A stretch of DNA of 56,749 nucleotides from an uncultured Lachnospiraceae bacterium (GCA_902788555.1 CADAKQ010000027.1:1-56749); one strand, 5' to 3'; shown: positions 45,534 to 54,932, counted from the first letter of the stretch. Program-made: numbers and translations. The notes: generated by a model from the sequence alone, not told the origin.

Positions 45534-46325
45534 ATGAAATTTATAGAAGAAATTAGAACCAGGAAAAAGTTGCTTAAAAAGATTATAGATAAAATAAGAT
45601 TGGAATTGAAGGATGCTCCAAAGGAAAAATTAAGAATCTCTAAGAAAGGAAATATAGTACAGTATTATATTGTGTCTTCTGAGATTATAAAGGATAGAGT
45701 AAATGGAAGGTACTTGAAAACCAGTGAATTTGAAATAGCAAAAAAAATAGCACAAAGAGATTATGACAAAAAAGTTTTAGAAAATGCTGAAAAAGAATTA
45801 AAAATGCTTGAAAAAATAGATAATAACATTTTCACTGATTTGAGTGAAGTATACAGCAAACAAAATGAGTATAGAAAAGCACTAATTAATCCATATGTTT
45901 TACCGGATAAGGAATATATAGAGGATTGGTTAAGGGAAGATTATAAAGGATTGGATTATAAAAATGATATAGAAATATATAGTGTTAAAGGTGAAAAGGT
46001 AAGATCAAAATCAGAAAAGATAATTGCTGATTCGCTTTATTATAATAAAATACCATATAAATATGAAAAACCTCTCATTATGGATGGTATGACTGTGTAT
46101 CCGGATTTTACTGTTTTAAATGTTAAAGAAAGAAAAGAAATATACTGGGAACATTTTGGCATGATGGATAATGAAGAATATTCAAAAAATGCCGTAAAAA
46201 AGTTGCAAATTTATGAGAATTCAGGATATCATATGGGAGAACAGGTTGTTTATAGCTTCGAATCAAGACTAGCACCACTTGATTCAAAATATATAGAGAA
46301 TATAATAAATTATTATTTTAAATAA
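45534..46325 (+). CDS. PD-(D/E)XK nuclease-like protein behind a repeat array
   Basis: 263 aa, Lys/Glu-rich. Residues 1-~115 are charged helices, likely coiled coil. From ~157 a restriction-like core appears: RSKSEKIIADSLYYNKIPYKYEKPL, then YPDF (Pro190-Asp191) and YWEHFG (Glu206), followed by KKLQIYENSGY. Glu161, Asp191 and Glu206 would be the metal-binding set; the E-x-K lysine is replaced by His207. Similar cores occur at the ends of helicases and in lone phage-defence proteins. GGGGTG ribosome site. Function not known. Confidence 0.65.
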   Translation: MKFIEEIRTRKKLLKKIIDKIRLELKDAPKEKLRISKKGNIVQYYIVSSEIIKDRVNGRYLKTSEFEIAKKIAQRDYDKKVLENAEKELKMLEKIDNNIFTDLSEVYSKQNEYRKALINPYVLPDKEYIEDWLREDYKGLDYKNDIEIYSVKGEKVRSKSEKIIADSLYYNKIPYKYEKPLIMDGMTVYPDFTVLNVKERKEIYWEHFGMMDNEEYSKNAVKKLQIYENSGYHMGEQVVYSFESRLAPLDSKYIENIINYYFK

Positions 46326-46370
46326 TTTTAAATAATTTGAAATGTTGAAGACCGGAGCGTAAGATTTCAT

Positions 46371-47033
46371 ATGAATAAAACACAAAAATACAAAGACATA
46401 ACAAAAAGATACATATTATTCCTAATAGGCTTATTCATAGCTTCAATGGGAGTGGCGTTTTCAACTAAGGCGGGACTTGGAACTTCACCTGTGGCCTCGG
46501 TGCCTTATTCGGTATCATTGGTAAGCCGCGTATTTACCTTTGGTGGATGGCTGAATTTATTAAGCGTTATACAGATTGCCATTCAGGTTATGGTTCTAAA
46601 AGGAAAATGCGATTACGTTGAGATATTTATCCAGACCGTTCTTGCGTTTATCTATGGGTATCTTACTAATTTTTCATGTTATCTTATAAGGAATTTATCT
46701 GCTGATATATATATAATCCGGTTTGCTTATATGCTTGCAGGTTGCTTTATATTGGCGCTTGGCATATGGATACAGCTTAAGGGTAATGTTGCAATGCTTC
46801 CGGGCGAGGCGATGAATCGTGCCATAAGTAAAGTTTCGGGTAAAAGGTATGAAAATATTAAGATATTTTTTGATGTGTTTTACATAGCAATATCAGCAGT
46901 TATATGTCTTATTTTCCTTGGAAAGCTTCAGGGAGTAAGGGAAGGAAGTATTATAGCGGCTATTTTGGTAGGAAATATAATTAAACTGTATGAAACAATG
47001 TTAAAGAAGATAAAAGCTAAAAGAAAAAACTAA
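46371..47033 (+). CDS. YczE/YitT-like membrane protein
   Basis: 220 aa, five to six helices. MGVAFSTKAGLGTSPVASVPYSVS near residue 25 and KGNVAMLPGEAMNRAISK near 145 fit the YczE/YyaS (DUF6198-like) family. No function established. A 22-bp direct duplication covers its stop codon. Confidence 0.8.
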   Translation: MNKTQKYKDITKRYILFLIGLFIASMGVAFSTKAGLGTSPVASVPYSVSLVSRVFTFGGWLNLLSVIQIAIQVMVLKGKCDYVEIFIQTVLAFIYGYLTNFSCYLIRNLSADIYIIRFAYMLAGCFILALGIWIQLKGNVAMLPGEAMNRAISKVSGKRYENIKIFFDVFYIAISAVICLIFLGKLQGVREGSIIAAILVGNIIKLYETMLKKIKAKRKN

Positions 47034-47074
47034 AATAGTTAAAAGAAAAAACTAAAATAGTTAAAAGAAAAGAG
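47019..47074 (+). repeat. 22-bp direct repeat at the YczE-like gene end
   Basis: AAAAGAAAAAACTAAAATAG-type unit at 47019-47040 and 47041-47062 plus a partial third. The gene's stop codon lies in the first copy, so the others are silent. Confidence 0.85.
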
Positions 47075-47330
47075 CTTAAAGGCAAAAATATATAATTACG
47101 GTATATAAAAGCACCGAAGATATAAAGTTTTTCTTTATAACTGACGATATAAATATATATAGTTTTGAAAAATATTAAGATAAATATATTCATTTAATAT
47201 AGTGATGGTTTATCCGTTTTACCGGCGTTTTCACTATATATTACAGTAAATATTTTTTTACTTGTCATATGGTATTATATATTATAAAATCAAGTTGTAG
47301 CTAAGTTTATATTTTTGAGGGGTTGGTTTT
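47075..47330 (+). other. Gap before the prepilin gene
   Basis: AT-rich. An ATATAGTG/CACTATAT inverted pair at about 47198-47241 brackets a 27-nt loop. Further on TTGTCA and TATTAT could be a promoter. No c-di-GMP riboswitch consensus is seen. Confidence 0.4.
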
Positions 47331-48002
47331 ATGAAGATAAGACATACCGGAAAAGATAATAAAGGATTTACTTTGGTCGAGTTAATTGTTGTCATTGTTA
47401 TTTTGGCAATATTAGCTGCGATTTTGGTGCCGGCATTGCTTGGTTATATCGATAAGGCAAAACAACAAAGATATATACTTAATGCTAAAAATTGTATGAA
47501 TGCTACGCAGGCGGAGTTGGTTGAGCTTTATGCTAAGTATGGTTCGAGTCTTCAACTTGGTGACCCTGTTATTCCGGGAGGTTCAACCGGTACATCAGGT
47601 AATGGTGACATTGATGTAAGCAATACTACTTTTGCAAAGAAGGTTTTGGAAACCGCCGATATGAGCGGAGATAAAAAACCATATTGCTTTATGATTGCAG
47701 TAGGAAGTAATTGGAAAAATGCAAACGGTGCAGGAACATATACGGTGACGGAGCATGATAAATATACAGTATATTATGCGTTCTATATGGAAACAAAGGA
47801 TGCACCGCCTTTATATTATTACAATGGAAACTGGACGAAGACTAATCCAAGGGCAAATGGAACAAAGGAGGTTTTCTCTTCAGCAAATGTTATTAAAGAA
47901 GGTCCTTTGCAGGGTAAAAGATTACAATATTATCTGATTTCCAATAAAACAGGAAAAAGCTTATCCGGAAGTATATGGACATGGATGAAAGAAATGAAAT
48001 AA
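47331..48002 (+). CDS. Orphan type IV prepilin-like protein
   Basis: 223 aa. Short basic leader and prepilin peptidase site KG|FTLVELIVVIVILAILAAILVPALLGYIDKAKQQ, with Glu at +5, then a soluble domain of about 180 residues. No assembly ATPase, platform protein or prepilin peptidase is nearby, so it would depend on a system elsewhere. GAGGGG ribosome site. Confidence 0.85.
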   Translation: MKIRHTGKDNKGFTLVELIVVIVILAILAAILVPALLGYIDKAKQQRYILNAKNCMNATQAELVELYAKYGSSLQLGDPVIPGGSTGTSGNGDIDVSNTTFAKKVLETADMSGDKKPYCFMIAVGSNWKNANGAGTYTVTEHDKYTVYYAFYMETKDAPPLYYYNGNWTKTNPRANGTKEVFSSANVIKEGPLQGKRLQYYLISNKTGKSLSGSIWTWMKEMK

Positions 48003-48035
48003 AAGAATATATTTGGTGATATTTTATATAAAGTA

Positions 48036-48060
48036 AAAAGGAGTCGAAGACTCCTTTTTT
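48036..48060. terminator. Bidirectional terminator
   Basis: GGAGTC/GACTCC (48040-48045/48049-48054) with GAA loop, A run before and T run after; shared by the prepilin and DUF3892 genes. Confidence 0.9.
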
Positions 48061-48379
48061 ACTGGAAATTCAACTGATTCAATTCCCCTGCTCTTACAGT
48101 AGGAAGAGCAGAAAGATTGTTGTTTTCACTTCCGTCAGGTATCGATTTAAGATACTCGGTATCTTTTCTATGGGCTATACCTACACCTCGTATTTCTCCT
48201 GCTTTGGCAAGCCTGACTCCTTCTTCACGGTTGACAATTCGTTCATTTGATAATTGATATCCTATTATACGGCCTTTCTTTTTAACCAATCCTATTATTT
48301 CTAAGGCATCCTCCTTTGGACTCGGTATTACATCCATTGCTGCCTTTGGTAATTCCTTTGCGATATCCTTATTTTCCAT
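48059..48379 (-). CDS. DUF3892 domain protein
   Basis: 106 aa. The central part IIGLVKKKGRIIGYQLSNERIVNREEGVRLAKAGEIRGVGIAHRKDTEYLKSIPDG follows the DUF3892 pattern (small domain ending in YLRSxPDG). No known function. GAGGTGA upstream. The flanks are polar and probably disordered. Confidence 0.75.
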   Translation of the reverse strand: MENKDIAKELPKAAMDVIPSPKEDALEIIGLVKKKGRIIGYQLSNERIVNREEGVRLAKAGEIRGVGIAHRKDTEYLKSIPDGSENNNLSALPTVRAGELNQLNFQ

Positions 48380-48688
48380 TTTATATTCACCTCATTTAAT
48401 TATTAAAATTAGTCTGAATATAGTATGTAACTTATTGATAAAAATAATACTATCTTTTTAGTTATTATTTTTCTTAATTTCTTAATATATGTAATACCCA
48501 AAATTTAAAAGTTATGTTATAATATTAAATTAAGTAGAGTCTGTCTGGGTTGACATAATTTTCGATTTAATCTACTGATTTATAAATATCTTAGGATAAG
48601 GTATATGCGGATTTATGATTTGATTATGCAAGTTATAAAAAGAGTTTATATAGTAATGGCATTTTACTAAATATAGGAGAACTACCTA
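48380..48688 (+). other. Gap between divergent DUF3892 and solute-binding genes
   Basis: 309 bp, AT-rich. TTGACA at 48550 has no good -10 at the right distance; TATAAT-like words occur near 48518. I see no further structure. Confidence 0.4.
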
Positions 48689-49960
48689 ATGGTGAATATA
48701 AAAACCAATCCTTTAAATAAAATTAAAAAACTTATTTGCCTTGTTGCAGTATTATCTCTGGTTGTAGGGGGATTATCGGGTTGCGGCAGTAAGAAGAAAA
48801 AGGAGATACCTACTATACAGCTTTCCTTATGGGGAGATGAAAGAAGTGTACCTCTTTTGGAAGATGCTGTGCAGGAGTTTCAGGAGCTTCATAAGGATGA
48901 GGTAAAGATAGAATATACTATAAGTCTTGAGGGGGAGGACACATGTAAGGAAACTGTGCTTGGTGACCCTGAGCATGCAGCAGATATATTTGCCTTTGCG
49001 GATGATCAATTTGATGAGCTTTACCATGCGGGAACACTTCTTGAGGTTACTGAGGATACAGATACAATCATAGAAGCTGTTGGAGGGAAGGAATCAGCTA
49101 TAGCCGATGTGGTTACGCGTGATGGTAAAGTATATGCATATCCTATGACTGCCGGAAATGGATATTTTCTTTATTATAACAAGGCATATTTTAATGAGGA
49201 TGATTTGAAAACGTTAGATGGCATACTTGATGTGGCAGCTAAAAATGACAAAAAATTCACCATGGATTTTAGCAATGGTTGGTATATATACTCTTTCTTT
49301 AAGGGCGCAGGACTTGAGCTTTCCGTAAGCGAGGATGGTCTTGCTAATTATTGCAACTGGAATGCAACTGATACTAAATACAAGGGTGTTGATGTTGCTC
49401 AGGCTATGCTTGATATAGCAGCTCATCCGGGATTTGTTTCTTATGGAGATGATGATTTTGTAAAAGGTGTGCAAGAGGGTGAGATTATCGCCGGAGTAAA
49501 CGGAGCATGGAATGCAGGAAAGGTTGAAGCTGCCTGGGGAGATGACTATGGTGCAATTAAGCTTCCTACATATACACTAAATGGAAAACAGGTTCAGATG
49601 TGCAGCTTTGCCGGCTATAAGCTTATAGGCATCAGTGCTTATACAAAATATCCGGAGTGGAGTATGAAACTTGCCGAGTATATTACAAATGAAGATAACC
49701 AGCTTAAGCGTTTTGAAGAAATAGGCGAATGCCCTGTAAATGTAAAAGCCGCTCAATCTGAAAAGGTGCTTGAAGCACCTGCGGTCGCTGCTCTTGCAGA
49801 ACAGTCAGTTTATGGAAATGTTCAAAGAGTTGCACAGCCTTATTGGGATGCGGCAGTAAAATACGGAATTACAATAGCAGGTCAAAATAGCGGAGAGCGC
49901 GATTTGCAAGAGCTTCTTGATACAATGGTTGAGGAAGCAACAAAGCCGGTGGATGAATAG
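48689..49960 (+). CDS. Extracellular solute-binding lipoprotein (family 1 type)
   Basis: 423 aa. Lipoprotein signal with lipobox LSGC (Cys ~32), then a maltose-binding-protein-like fold: IQLSLWGDERSVPLLEDAVQEFQ, AADIFAFADDQFDELYHAGTL, GKVYAYPMTAGNGYFLYYNKAYF, GVNGAWNAGKVEAAWGDDYG. No permease or ATPase follows; the next gene encodes a GGDEF-EAL protein, so the binding protein may act as its ligand sensor. AGGAG upstream. Confidence 0.92.
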   Translation: MVNIKTNPLNKIKKLICLVAVLSLVVGGLSGCGSKKKKEIPTIQLSLWGDERSVPLLEDAVQEFQELHKDEVKIEYTISLEGEDTCKETVLGDPEHAADIFAFADDQFDELYHAGTLLEVTEDTDTIIEAVGGKESAIADVVTRDGKVYAYPMTAGNGYFLYYNKAYFNEDDLKTLDGILDVAAKNDKKFTMDFSNGWYIYSFFKGAGLELSVSEDGLANYCNWNATDTKYKGVDVAQAMLDIAAHPGFVSYGDDDFVKGVQEGEIIAGVNGAWNAGKVEAAWGDDYGAIKLPTYTLNGKQVQMCSFAGYKLIGISAYTKYPEWSMKLAEYITNEDNQLKRFEEIGECPVNVKAAQSEKVLEAPAVAALAEQSVYGNVQRVAQPYWDAAVKYGITIAGQNSGERDLQELLDTMVEEATKPVDE

Positions 49961-49994
49961 ATAAGAAAAAAATGATTATAGATTTGGAGTTATT

Positions 49995-51971
49995 ATGTCT
50001 GAACAGTCAAAAGCAGTAAGAAGAGAAAAAAGAAATAGTTATATCAAAAAAAGGAAGCTTCCGATTAGGGTGCTTTCTCTTACTGTGCTTATTTCTGTTG
50101 TAGGTTTGGCAGGTCTTTTATATATCAGCTACAGTATGGATAGGATTGCCAGAGTATATAATGGCGTTGTAAAAAACGACTATGCAAATCTTGAATATAT
50201 GGATTCAATCAGTCAAAACTTTTATAGACAACAGGCGTTAGTTTTTCAGTATATGGATAATTTTGATGATAATGATAAAAAAAATAATTTAAAAATAAAT
50301 GCAAAGAATATAGAAACGGCACTGTTTGATGAGGTAAAAGAATTTGGTGATAATGTAATCGGTACGGTATATGAAAGCAGCTATCATACTATATTTTCAG
50401 GTTTGAATGGGTATTTTAGCAATGTTAATTATATTTTTGAGTTTGGAGATGTTAATGATTATTCAACAGCTGAATTTTATATGCAAAATATGCTTTTGGA
50501 AAGTATAGAAGAGGTAAATGATGCAGTCGATTTGTTTAATACACTTATAAAAGATGATGTCAATAAAACGCAACAGGAGATGACAAATCATTTGGAGGTT
50601 TCCAGGATTATTTCTATTGTGATTATTGTGCTTTTAACCATATTTACATTTATCGGACTTGCATGGAGTATAAGTGCATCAAGAGAGATTGCTTATAAGG
50701 ATCCGCTTACAGGCATAGATAATATGGATAAATTTCAAAAGGATATGGACAGGTATATTAAAAAGGGCAGAATTACTGAGTATATCTGTGTTTGCTCCAA
50801 TATCAAGGATTTTACAATAGTCAATCAGCAGCTTGGCTCTGCAGTAGGTGATATGGCACTCAGAAATTTTGCAAATACCGTAACACAAAGACTTCAAAAG
50901 GATGAGAGAATTGCCAGAGTCGGTGGTGACAAGTTTATTATGCTTATAAGAAATGAGCATATAGACGAGTTTGTAAAATTTGTGGATAGGGTTTCAATTA
51001 CTGTAGATTATCACAACGAGGCTCATATAATTCAGCTTGAAACCCGTTGCGGATTGTGTAGGATTAAGGAGGGCTATGACGCCGGAACAATAGTTGATGA
51101 TGTACATTTGGCATTAAGTCAGACTAAGCTTAAAGCTGTTGATAATATATGGTTTGAGGAAAATATGCTTGAACAGGCATACGACAGAAAAACGCTTCTT
51201 GCTGAGTATCAAAGTGCGATAAAGCACAAGGAATTTGTTGTTTATTATCAACCTAAGGTTAATATATTTAATAATACTCTTTGTGGCTCTGAGGCTTTGG
51301 TTAGATGGTGGAGAGATGATAAGATAGTACCGCCATTTAAGTTCATACCTGTGCTTGAAGAAGAAGGTCGTGTAACGGAGCTTGATTTTTATGTGTTTGA
51401 GCAGGTATGCTGTGATATACGTACATGGCTTGATAATGGTATTAAACCTGTAAGAGTATCCTCCAACTTCTCAAAGCTTCATCTTAGAAATCCGGGATTT
51501 GCCGAACATGTTTTGGAAATAGTTGACCGTTACAATATTGACAGTGAATATCTTGAAATTGAACTTACTGAATCATCGGGATATGAGGATTTTGATGCTT
51601 TTACGGAATTTGTTGACAAGATGAGAAGCAGAGGTATACATATATCAATTGATGATTTTGGTACAGGATATTCCTCACTTTCGTTGCTTAAAAAATTAGA
51701 TGTGGACGTGATAAAAATTGATAAGTCCTTTATAGACGGCATAGCTATAGGTGACGAGATGAATGAAAGTCTTGTTAAGAACATAATATATATGATAAAG
51801 GATTTGAATCGTCATGTTATATGTGAGGGAGTAGAATCAATGCAACAGGCAGAGTTTTTGAAGAAGCAGAACTGTCACATGGTTCAGGGATATCTTTTTG
51901 ATAAGCCTTTGCCGCATGATGAGTATGAAGAAAGACTTAAATCACCGGTTTATAAAAATGTTGTTGAATAG
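49995..51971 (+). CDS. Membrane GGDEF-EAL protein, probable c-di-GMP phosphodiesterase
   Basis: 658 aa. Two membrane helices (~27-48 and ~203-223) flank an outer helical sensor region. The GGDEF domain (~230-390) has GGDKF in place of GGDEF (~310) and is probably inactive or a GTP sensor. The EAL domain (~400-650) keeps SEALVRW, SNFSKLHLR, ELTES, DDFGTGYSSLSLL and DVIKIDKSFI, so hydrolysis is likely. 34 bp after the solute-binding protein gene, so probably one operon. Confidence 0.92.
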   Translation: MSEQSKAVRREKRNSYIKKRKLPIRVLSLTVLISVVGLAGLLYISYSMDRIARVYNGVVKNDYANLEYMDSISQNFYRQQALVFQYMDNFDDNDKKNNLKINAKNIETALFDEVKEFGDNVIGTVYESSYHTIFSGLNGYFSNVNYIFEFGDVNDYSTAEFYMQNMLLESIEEVNDAVDLFNTLIKDDVNKTQQEMTNHLEVSRIISIVIIVLLTIFTFIGLAWSISASREIAYKDPLTGIDNMDKFQKDMDRYIKKGRITEYICVCSNIKDFTIVNQQLGSAVGDMALRNFANTVTQRLQKDERIARVGGDKFIMLIRNEHIDEFVKFVDRVSITVDYHNEAHIIQLETRCGLCRIKEGYDAGTIVDDVHLALSQTKLKAVDNIWFEENMLEQAYDRKTLLAEYQSAIKHKEFVVYYQPKVNIFNNTLCGSEALVRWWRDDKIVPPFKFIPVLEEEGRVTELDFYVFEQVCCDIRTWLDNGIKPVRVSSNFSKLHLRNPGFAEHVLEIVDRYNIDSEYLEIELTESSGYEDFDAFTEFVDKMRSRGIHISIDDFGTGYSSLSLLKKLDVDVIKIDKSFIDGIAIGDEMNESLVKNIIYMIKDLNRHVICEGVESMQQAEFLKKQNCHMVQGYLFDKPLPHDEYEERLKSPVYKNVVE

Positions 51972-52072
51972 GTACTTTGAAATCTGATTTTGTTTTTATA
52001 CATAGAAAAAGATATAGATTTGGAAATTTACATATTGATAAAGTTTGCTAATCACTGGAAAAGGATGAAACA

Positions 52073-52725
52073 ATGGACGTTATAGCAGTATTACAATTAC
52101 TTGGAGGAGTCGGACTTTTTTTATATGGAATGAGTCTTATGTTTCGCTTCATGTCATAAAAAAAGTTGGCGGAGATAAGAACTTCGATGAGATGCATGGA
52201 CATGCCAATGATATATTCAGTGAGGAATATAAGGCACTTTATCATTATTATGAGTCTATGTATATTGAACCGATTCAGCAGCCGTTATCTAAAGAGGAAT
52301 ACGAGGAGCTTCTGCGTGACAGCGATAGAAGAGATGCTGCCAACAGAAAGGATAAGCCTGAGGATAAGAAGGAGAATCCTGAGGAAAAACAAGATAAAGC
52401 TGAAGAAAAGAATAAGAAGCTTGAAGAGAAAAATAAGAAGGCTGAAAGCAAGAGTAAGAAGAATGATGATAAGAAGAGTGAAGGCAAGAAAAATGATGAC
52501 AGGAAGAATGAAGACAGGAAGAGTGATAATAAGAAGAATGAGCCTCATAAAGATATAAAGGAAAACAAAAATGAGAAGAAGTCCGGAAAGTCTGATAAGG
52601 AATCAGGCAAGAAGGACGAATCTAAAAAAGAAGACGTAAAGTCTGAAAACATGGTTGAATCAAAGAAAGAAGTAGCTAAAAAGGACGAGAATAAGAAGGG
52701 GAAAAATAAAGGAAGCAAAAAATAG
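52073..52725 (+). pseudogene. Remnant of a Na/Pi-cotransporter-type gene with internal deletion
   Basis: ATG 52073 opens MDVIAVLQLLGGVGLFLYGMSLM, the usual N-terminus of Na/Pi cotransporter proteins, but after 28 codons it stops (52157). In another frame translation continues to 52725 with SLHVIKKVGGDKNFDEMHGHANDIFSEEYKALYHYYE and a 120-residue Lys/Glu/Asp/Asn-rich tail. I infer that the transport core was deleted, leaving the two ends out of frame. Alternatively the second part (ATG 52192, 177 aa) is an independent gene. Confidence 0.55.
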
Positions 52726-52752
52726 GTTATTGAATAAATAAGGGGAATGCTT

Positions 52753-52878
52753 ATGGAAAGCAAAACTATAAACTGTAAAAACTGCGGAGCTCCGGTAACC
52801 TCAGGGTATCGTCTATGGATATATGGATATAACAATTATTTTATGATTGAAAAGAAGAGTGAAAAGATTAAATGGTAG
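52753..52878 (+). CDS. Short ORF with a zinc-ribbon-like start
   Basis: 41 aa: MESKTINCKNCGAPVTSGYRLW then a Tyr/Asn-rich stretch. AGGGGA precedes the ATG. Only one CxxC is present, so it may be the remains of a zinc-ribbon protein. It overlaps the next gene by seven bases. Confidence 0.45.
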   Translation: MESKTINCKNCGAPVTSGYRLWIYGYNNYFMIEKKSEKIKW

Positions 52879-53288
52879 GAAATAATGTTTATAAATTCAA
52901 AAAAATAATTATATATATTTTTCTTATATCTGTTATTTTTACAATTCAGGGTATGGGATTGGATGACTATGCTTTATTTTCCGAGCATAAAGAAAAAAGT
53001 AGTATTACCAATCAGGTAATAGAGGTAAGCGATCATCTTCAGACTGTTCATGCCGAAAAGAGCAATTCTGCATTTGAATTGATTAGAGAATATAAAAATA
53101 ATAAGCGTTCCGGTTACTTTAATAAAAGAAATATTATTCTGCTTGTTATCCTGACATTTTTGTTGGGATGTTTTCATACATTTTTGGGTTCACACGGATT
53201 ATATCGTGTAAGATTCAATAGTTTCAAGGTATTTATCATTGCCTATATTCACGACATTGACGGAAGAAAACGCCTTTCTCGGAGTTGA
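52872..53288 (+). CDS. Hypothetical membrane protein
   Basis: 138 aa, helices at ~11-30 (IIIYIFLISVIFTIQGMGL) and ~87-103 (IILLVILTFLLGCFHTF), with a polar loop between. No family recognised. It overlaps the small ORF before it. Confidence 0.6.
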   Translation: MVGNNVYKFKKIIIYIFLISVIFTIQGMGLDDYALFSEHKEKSSITNQVIEVSDHLQTVHAEKSNSAFELIREYKNNKRSGYFNKRNIILLVILTFLLGCFHTFLGSHGLYRVRFNSFKVFIIAYIHDIDGRKRLSRS

Positions 53289-53324
53289 TGGAGAAGCGTT
53301 TGAAACAATTAAATAATTAATATG

Positions 53325-53356
53325 ATAGCTGACGGTTTTTCATCAGCTCCTTTTTG
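53325..53356 (+). terminator. Weak hairpin terminator
   Basis: AGCTGA/TCAGCT (53327-53332/53343-53348) followed by CCTTTTT. Confidence 0.5.
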
Positions 53357-53429
53357 CGTACTTATTTTTAGAATTTATAAAGAATTTTAAATGAAAAAAT
53401 TTGTGATATTAAAAAGGAGATTATTTGTT

Positions 53430-53576
53430 ATGAAAAATTTTTTGGTTTGGCTTGTGGTTATTTTAGGCGGAGGCTTCAGTCTCATATTATGCCTTTATAT
53501 ATTGCTTTCACTGGTGGCTATGATTATTTATAAGATATACAGAAAAATCAGATATCATGCGTCCCTTTATGATTAA
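53430..53576 (+). CDS. Small membrane protein
   Basis: 48 aa from ATG 53430 (AAGGAG 10 bases upstream; ATG 53391 has no such site). One or two helices (FLVWLVVILGGGFSLILCLYILLSLVAMIIY) and a basic Tyr-rich tail (KIYRKIRYHASLYD). No family recognised. Confidence 0.55.
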   Translation: MKNFLVWLVVILGGGFSLILCLYILLSLVAMIIYKIYRKIRYHASLYD

Positions 53577-53690
53577 ATCATGTTTTTTTAGAAGTTACTA
53601 ATTAGCGGAAAACATAGTTGATACATAGTGAGTACACATAGTAAATGCATGGTGAATGCATATAGAAGCTATTTTTGGGAGGATATGATA

Positions 53691-53843
53691 ATGAATTTTA
53701 TGAACATAATGGTAATAATTTTTACAGTTATAGCTGTCGGTGCGGGATTAATAGGTTATATATCCGAGTATCGCGGAGCTAATAAAAATTTAAAGGATGA
53801 AAAAGAGGATAAAGAAGAGGAGGAAAAGAATAAAAAAGATTAA
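53691..53843 (+). CDS. Small single-helix membrane protein with charged tail, possibly frameshifted
   Basis: 50 aa from ATG 53691 (GGGAGG 8 bases upstream). One helix (NIMVIIFTVIAVGAGLIGYI), then a Glu/Lys/Asp tail. The frame ends just after an A6 run (53832-53837). One extra A there would extend it in frame to 53920 with another charged stretch ending KLNEMEDEVK, so a slippage or sequencing error is possible. Confidence 0.55.
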   Translation: MNFMNIMVIIFTVIAVGAGLIGYISEYRGANKNLKDEKEDKEEEEKNKKD

Positions 53844-53954
53844 AGAAAGATAAGAAAGAAAAAGATAAAAGAAAAGAAGATGTTGATAAGCTTAATGAAA
53901 TGGAAGACGAAGTAAAATAAAAGCTTAAAGAAATAAGTCAATGGAGTAAAAAAT

Positions 53955-54932
53955 ATGATATTTTTAAACATTTTATTATTAGTAATAGGATTTGTTCTGC
54001 TTATTAAGGGTGCGGATTTATTTGTGGATGGAAGTGCTGCTCTTGCTAAGAACTTTAAGGTTCCCGGGCTTATAGTAGGGCTTACCATAGTTGCACTCGG
54101 AACCAGTGCGCCGGAGCTTGCAGTAAGTACCTCGGCGGCAATTCAGGGTTCAAATGAAATTGCTTTAAGTAACGTAGTAGGTTCCAACATATTTAATCTG
54201 CTGTGCGTCCTTGGAGTGTGCGCAATTATACATTCCGTACCGGTTGATAACGGTATAATTAAAAGAGATTTTCCGGTTTCCATACTGGCAACTGTTTTCG
54301 TGCTTGCTATGACCTGCGGAAAAACTATAATAAAAGGTGGAGCATTTGACCATGGCATGGACGAAAATGTGGGCGAGGTCGGAAGAATCACAGGAATTAT
54401 AATTATAGCATTGTTTGTGATTTATATTATATATCTTATAGCGGATGCCAGAAAAAATCCCGAGAAAGAGGAAGATGTGGCAAACAAGCCTATATTAAAA
54501 TGTGCCATACTTATCCTAATTGGACTTGCGATGATAATAGGCGGAGGTCAGGCTGTTGTTTACAGTGCAAAATACATCGCAAGGGCAGCGGGCATGACCG
54601 AAACTCTTATCGGACTTACCATAGTTGCAGTCGGAACATCACTTCCCGAACTTGTTACCTCTATTGTGGCAGCAAGAAAGGGTGAAACAGGTCTTGCAAT
54701 CGGAAATGCGGTGGGCTCAAATATATTTAATCTGCTTCTTATACTTGGCGTATCTGCAGTTATACATCCTGTTGCGGTAAATCTTGCTTCTTTGTATGAT
54801 ATGATTGTATTGATTGCAATCAGCATAATTACTTATATATTTGCCATTACAAAGAGAGATATTAACAGGCTTGAGGGTATCGTGATGGTGCTTATATATG
54901 TTGCGGATGTAGTGTTTGCAGTTAAAAGGTAA
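53955..54932 (+). CDS. Calcium/sodium exchanger (CaCA family, YrbG-like)
   Basis: 325 aa, about ten helices in two inverted halves, each with an alpha-repeat: GLTIVALGTSAPELAVS with GSNIFNLLCVLG, and GLTIVAVGTSLPELVTS with GSNIFNLLLILG. The acidic Glu of each repeat is present. Exports Ca2+ against Na+ in the family. GGAG upstream. A central hydrophilic loop carries acidic residues. Confidence 0.95.
   Translation: MIFLNILLLVIGFVLLIKGADLFVDGSAALAKNFKVPGLIVGLTIVALGTSAPELAVSTSAAIQGSNEIALSNVVGSNIFNLLCVLGVCAIIHSVPVDNGIIKRDFPVSILATVFVLAMTCGKTIIKGGAFDHGMDENVGEVGRITGIIIIALFVIYIIYLIADARKNPEKEEDVANKPILKCAILILIGLAMIIGGGQAVVYSAKYIARAAGMTETLIGLTIVAVGTSLPELVTSIVAARKGETGLAIGNAVGSNIFNLLLILGVSAVIHPVAVNLASLYDMIVLIAISIITYIFAITKRDINRLEGIVMVLIYVADVVFAVKR

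Noticed and set aside
47075-47330. c-di-GMP riboswitch upstream of the prepilin gene
   Set aside because: Looked for because such switches often precede pilin genes, but the conserved GEMM core motifs are absent.
52166-52558. 130-codon Arg/Lys-rich frame at 52166
   Set aside because: It is a shifted reading of the low-complexity Lys/Glu tail in the 52192-52725 frame.
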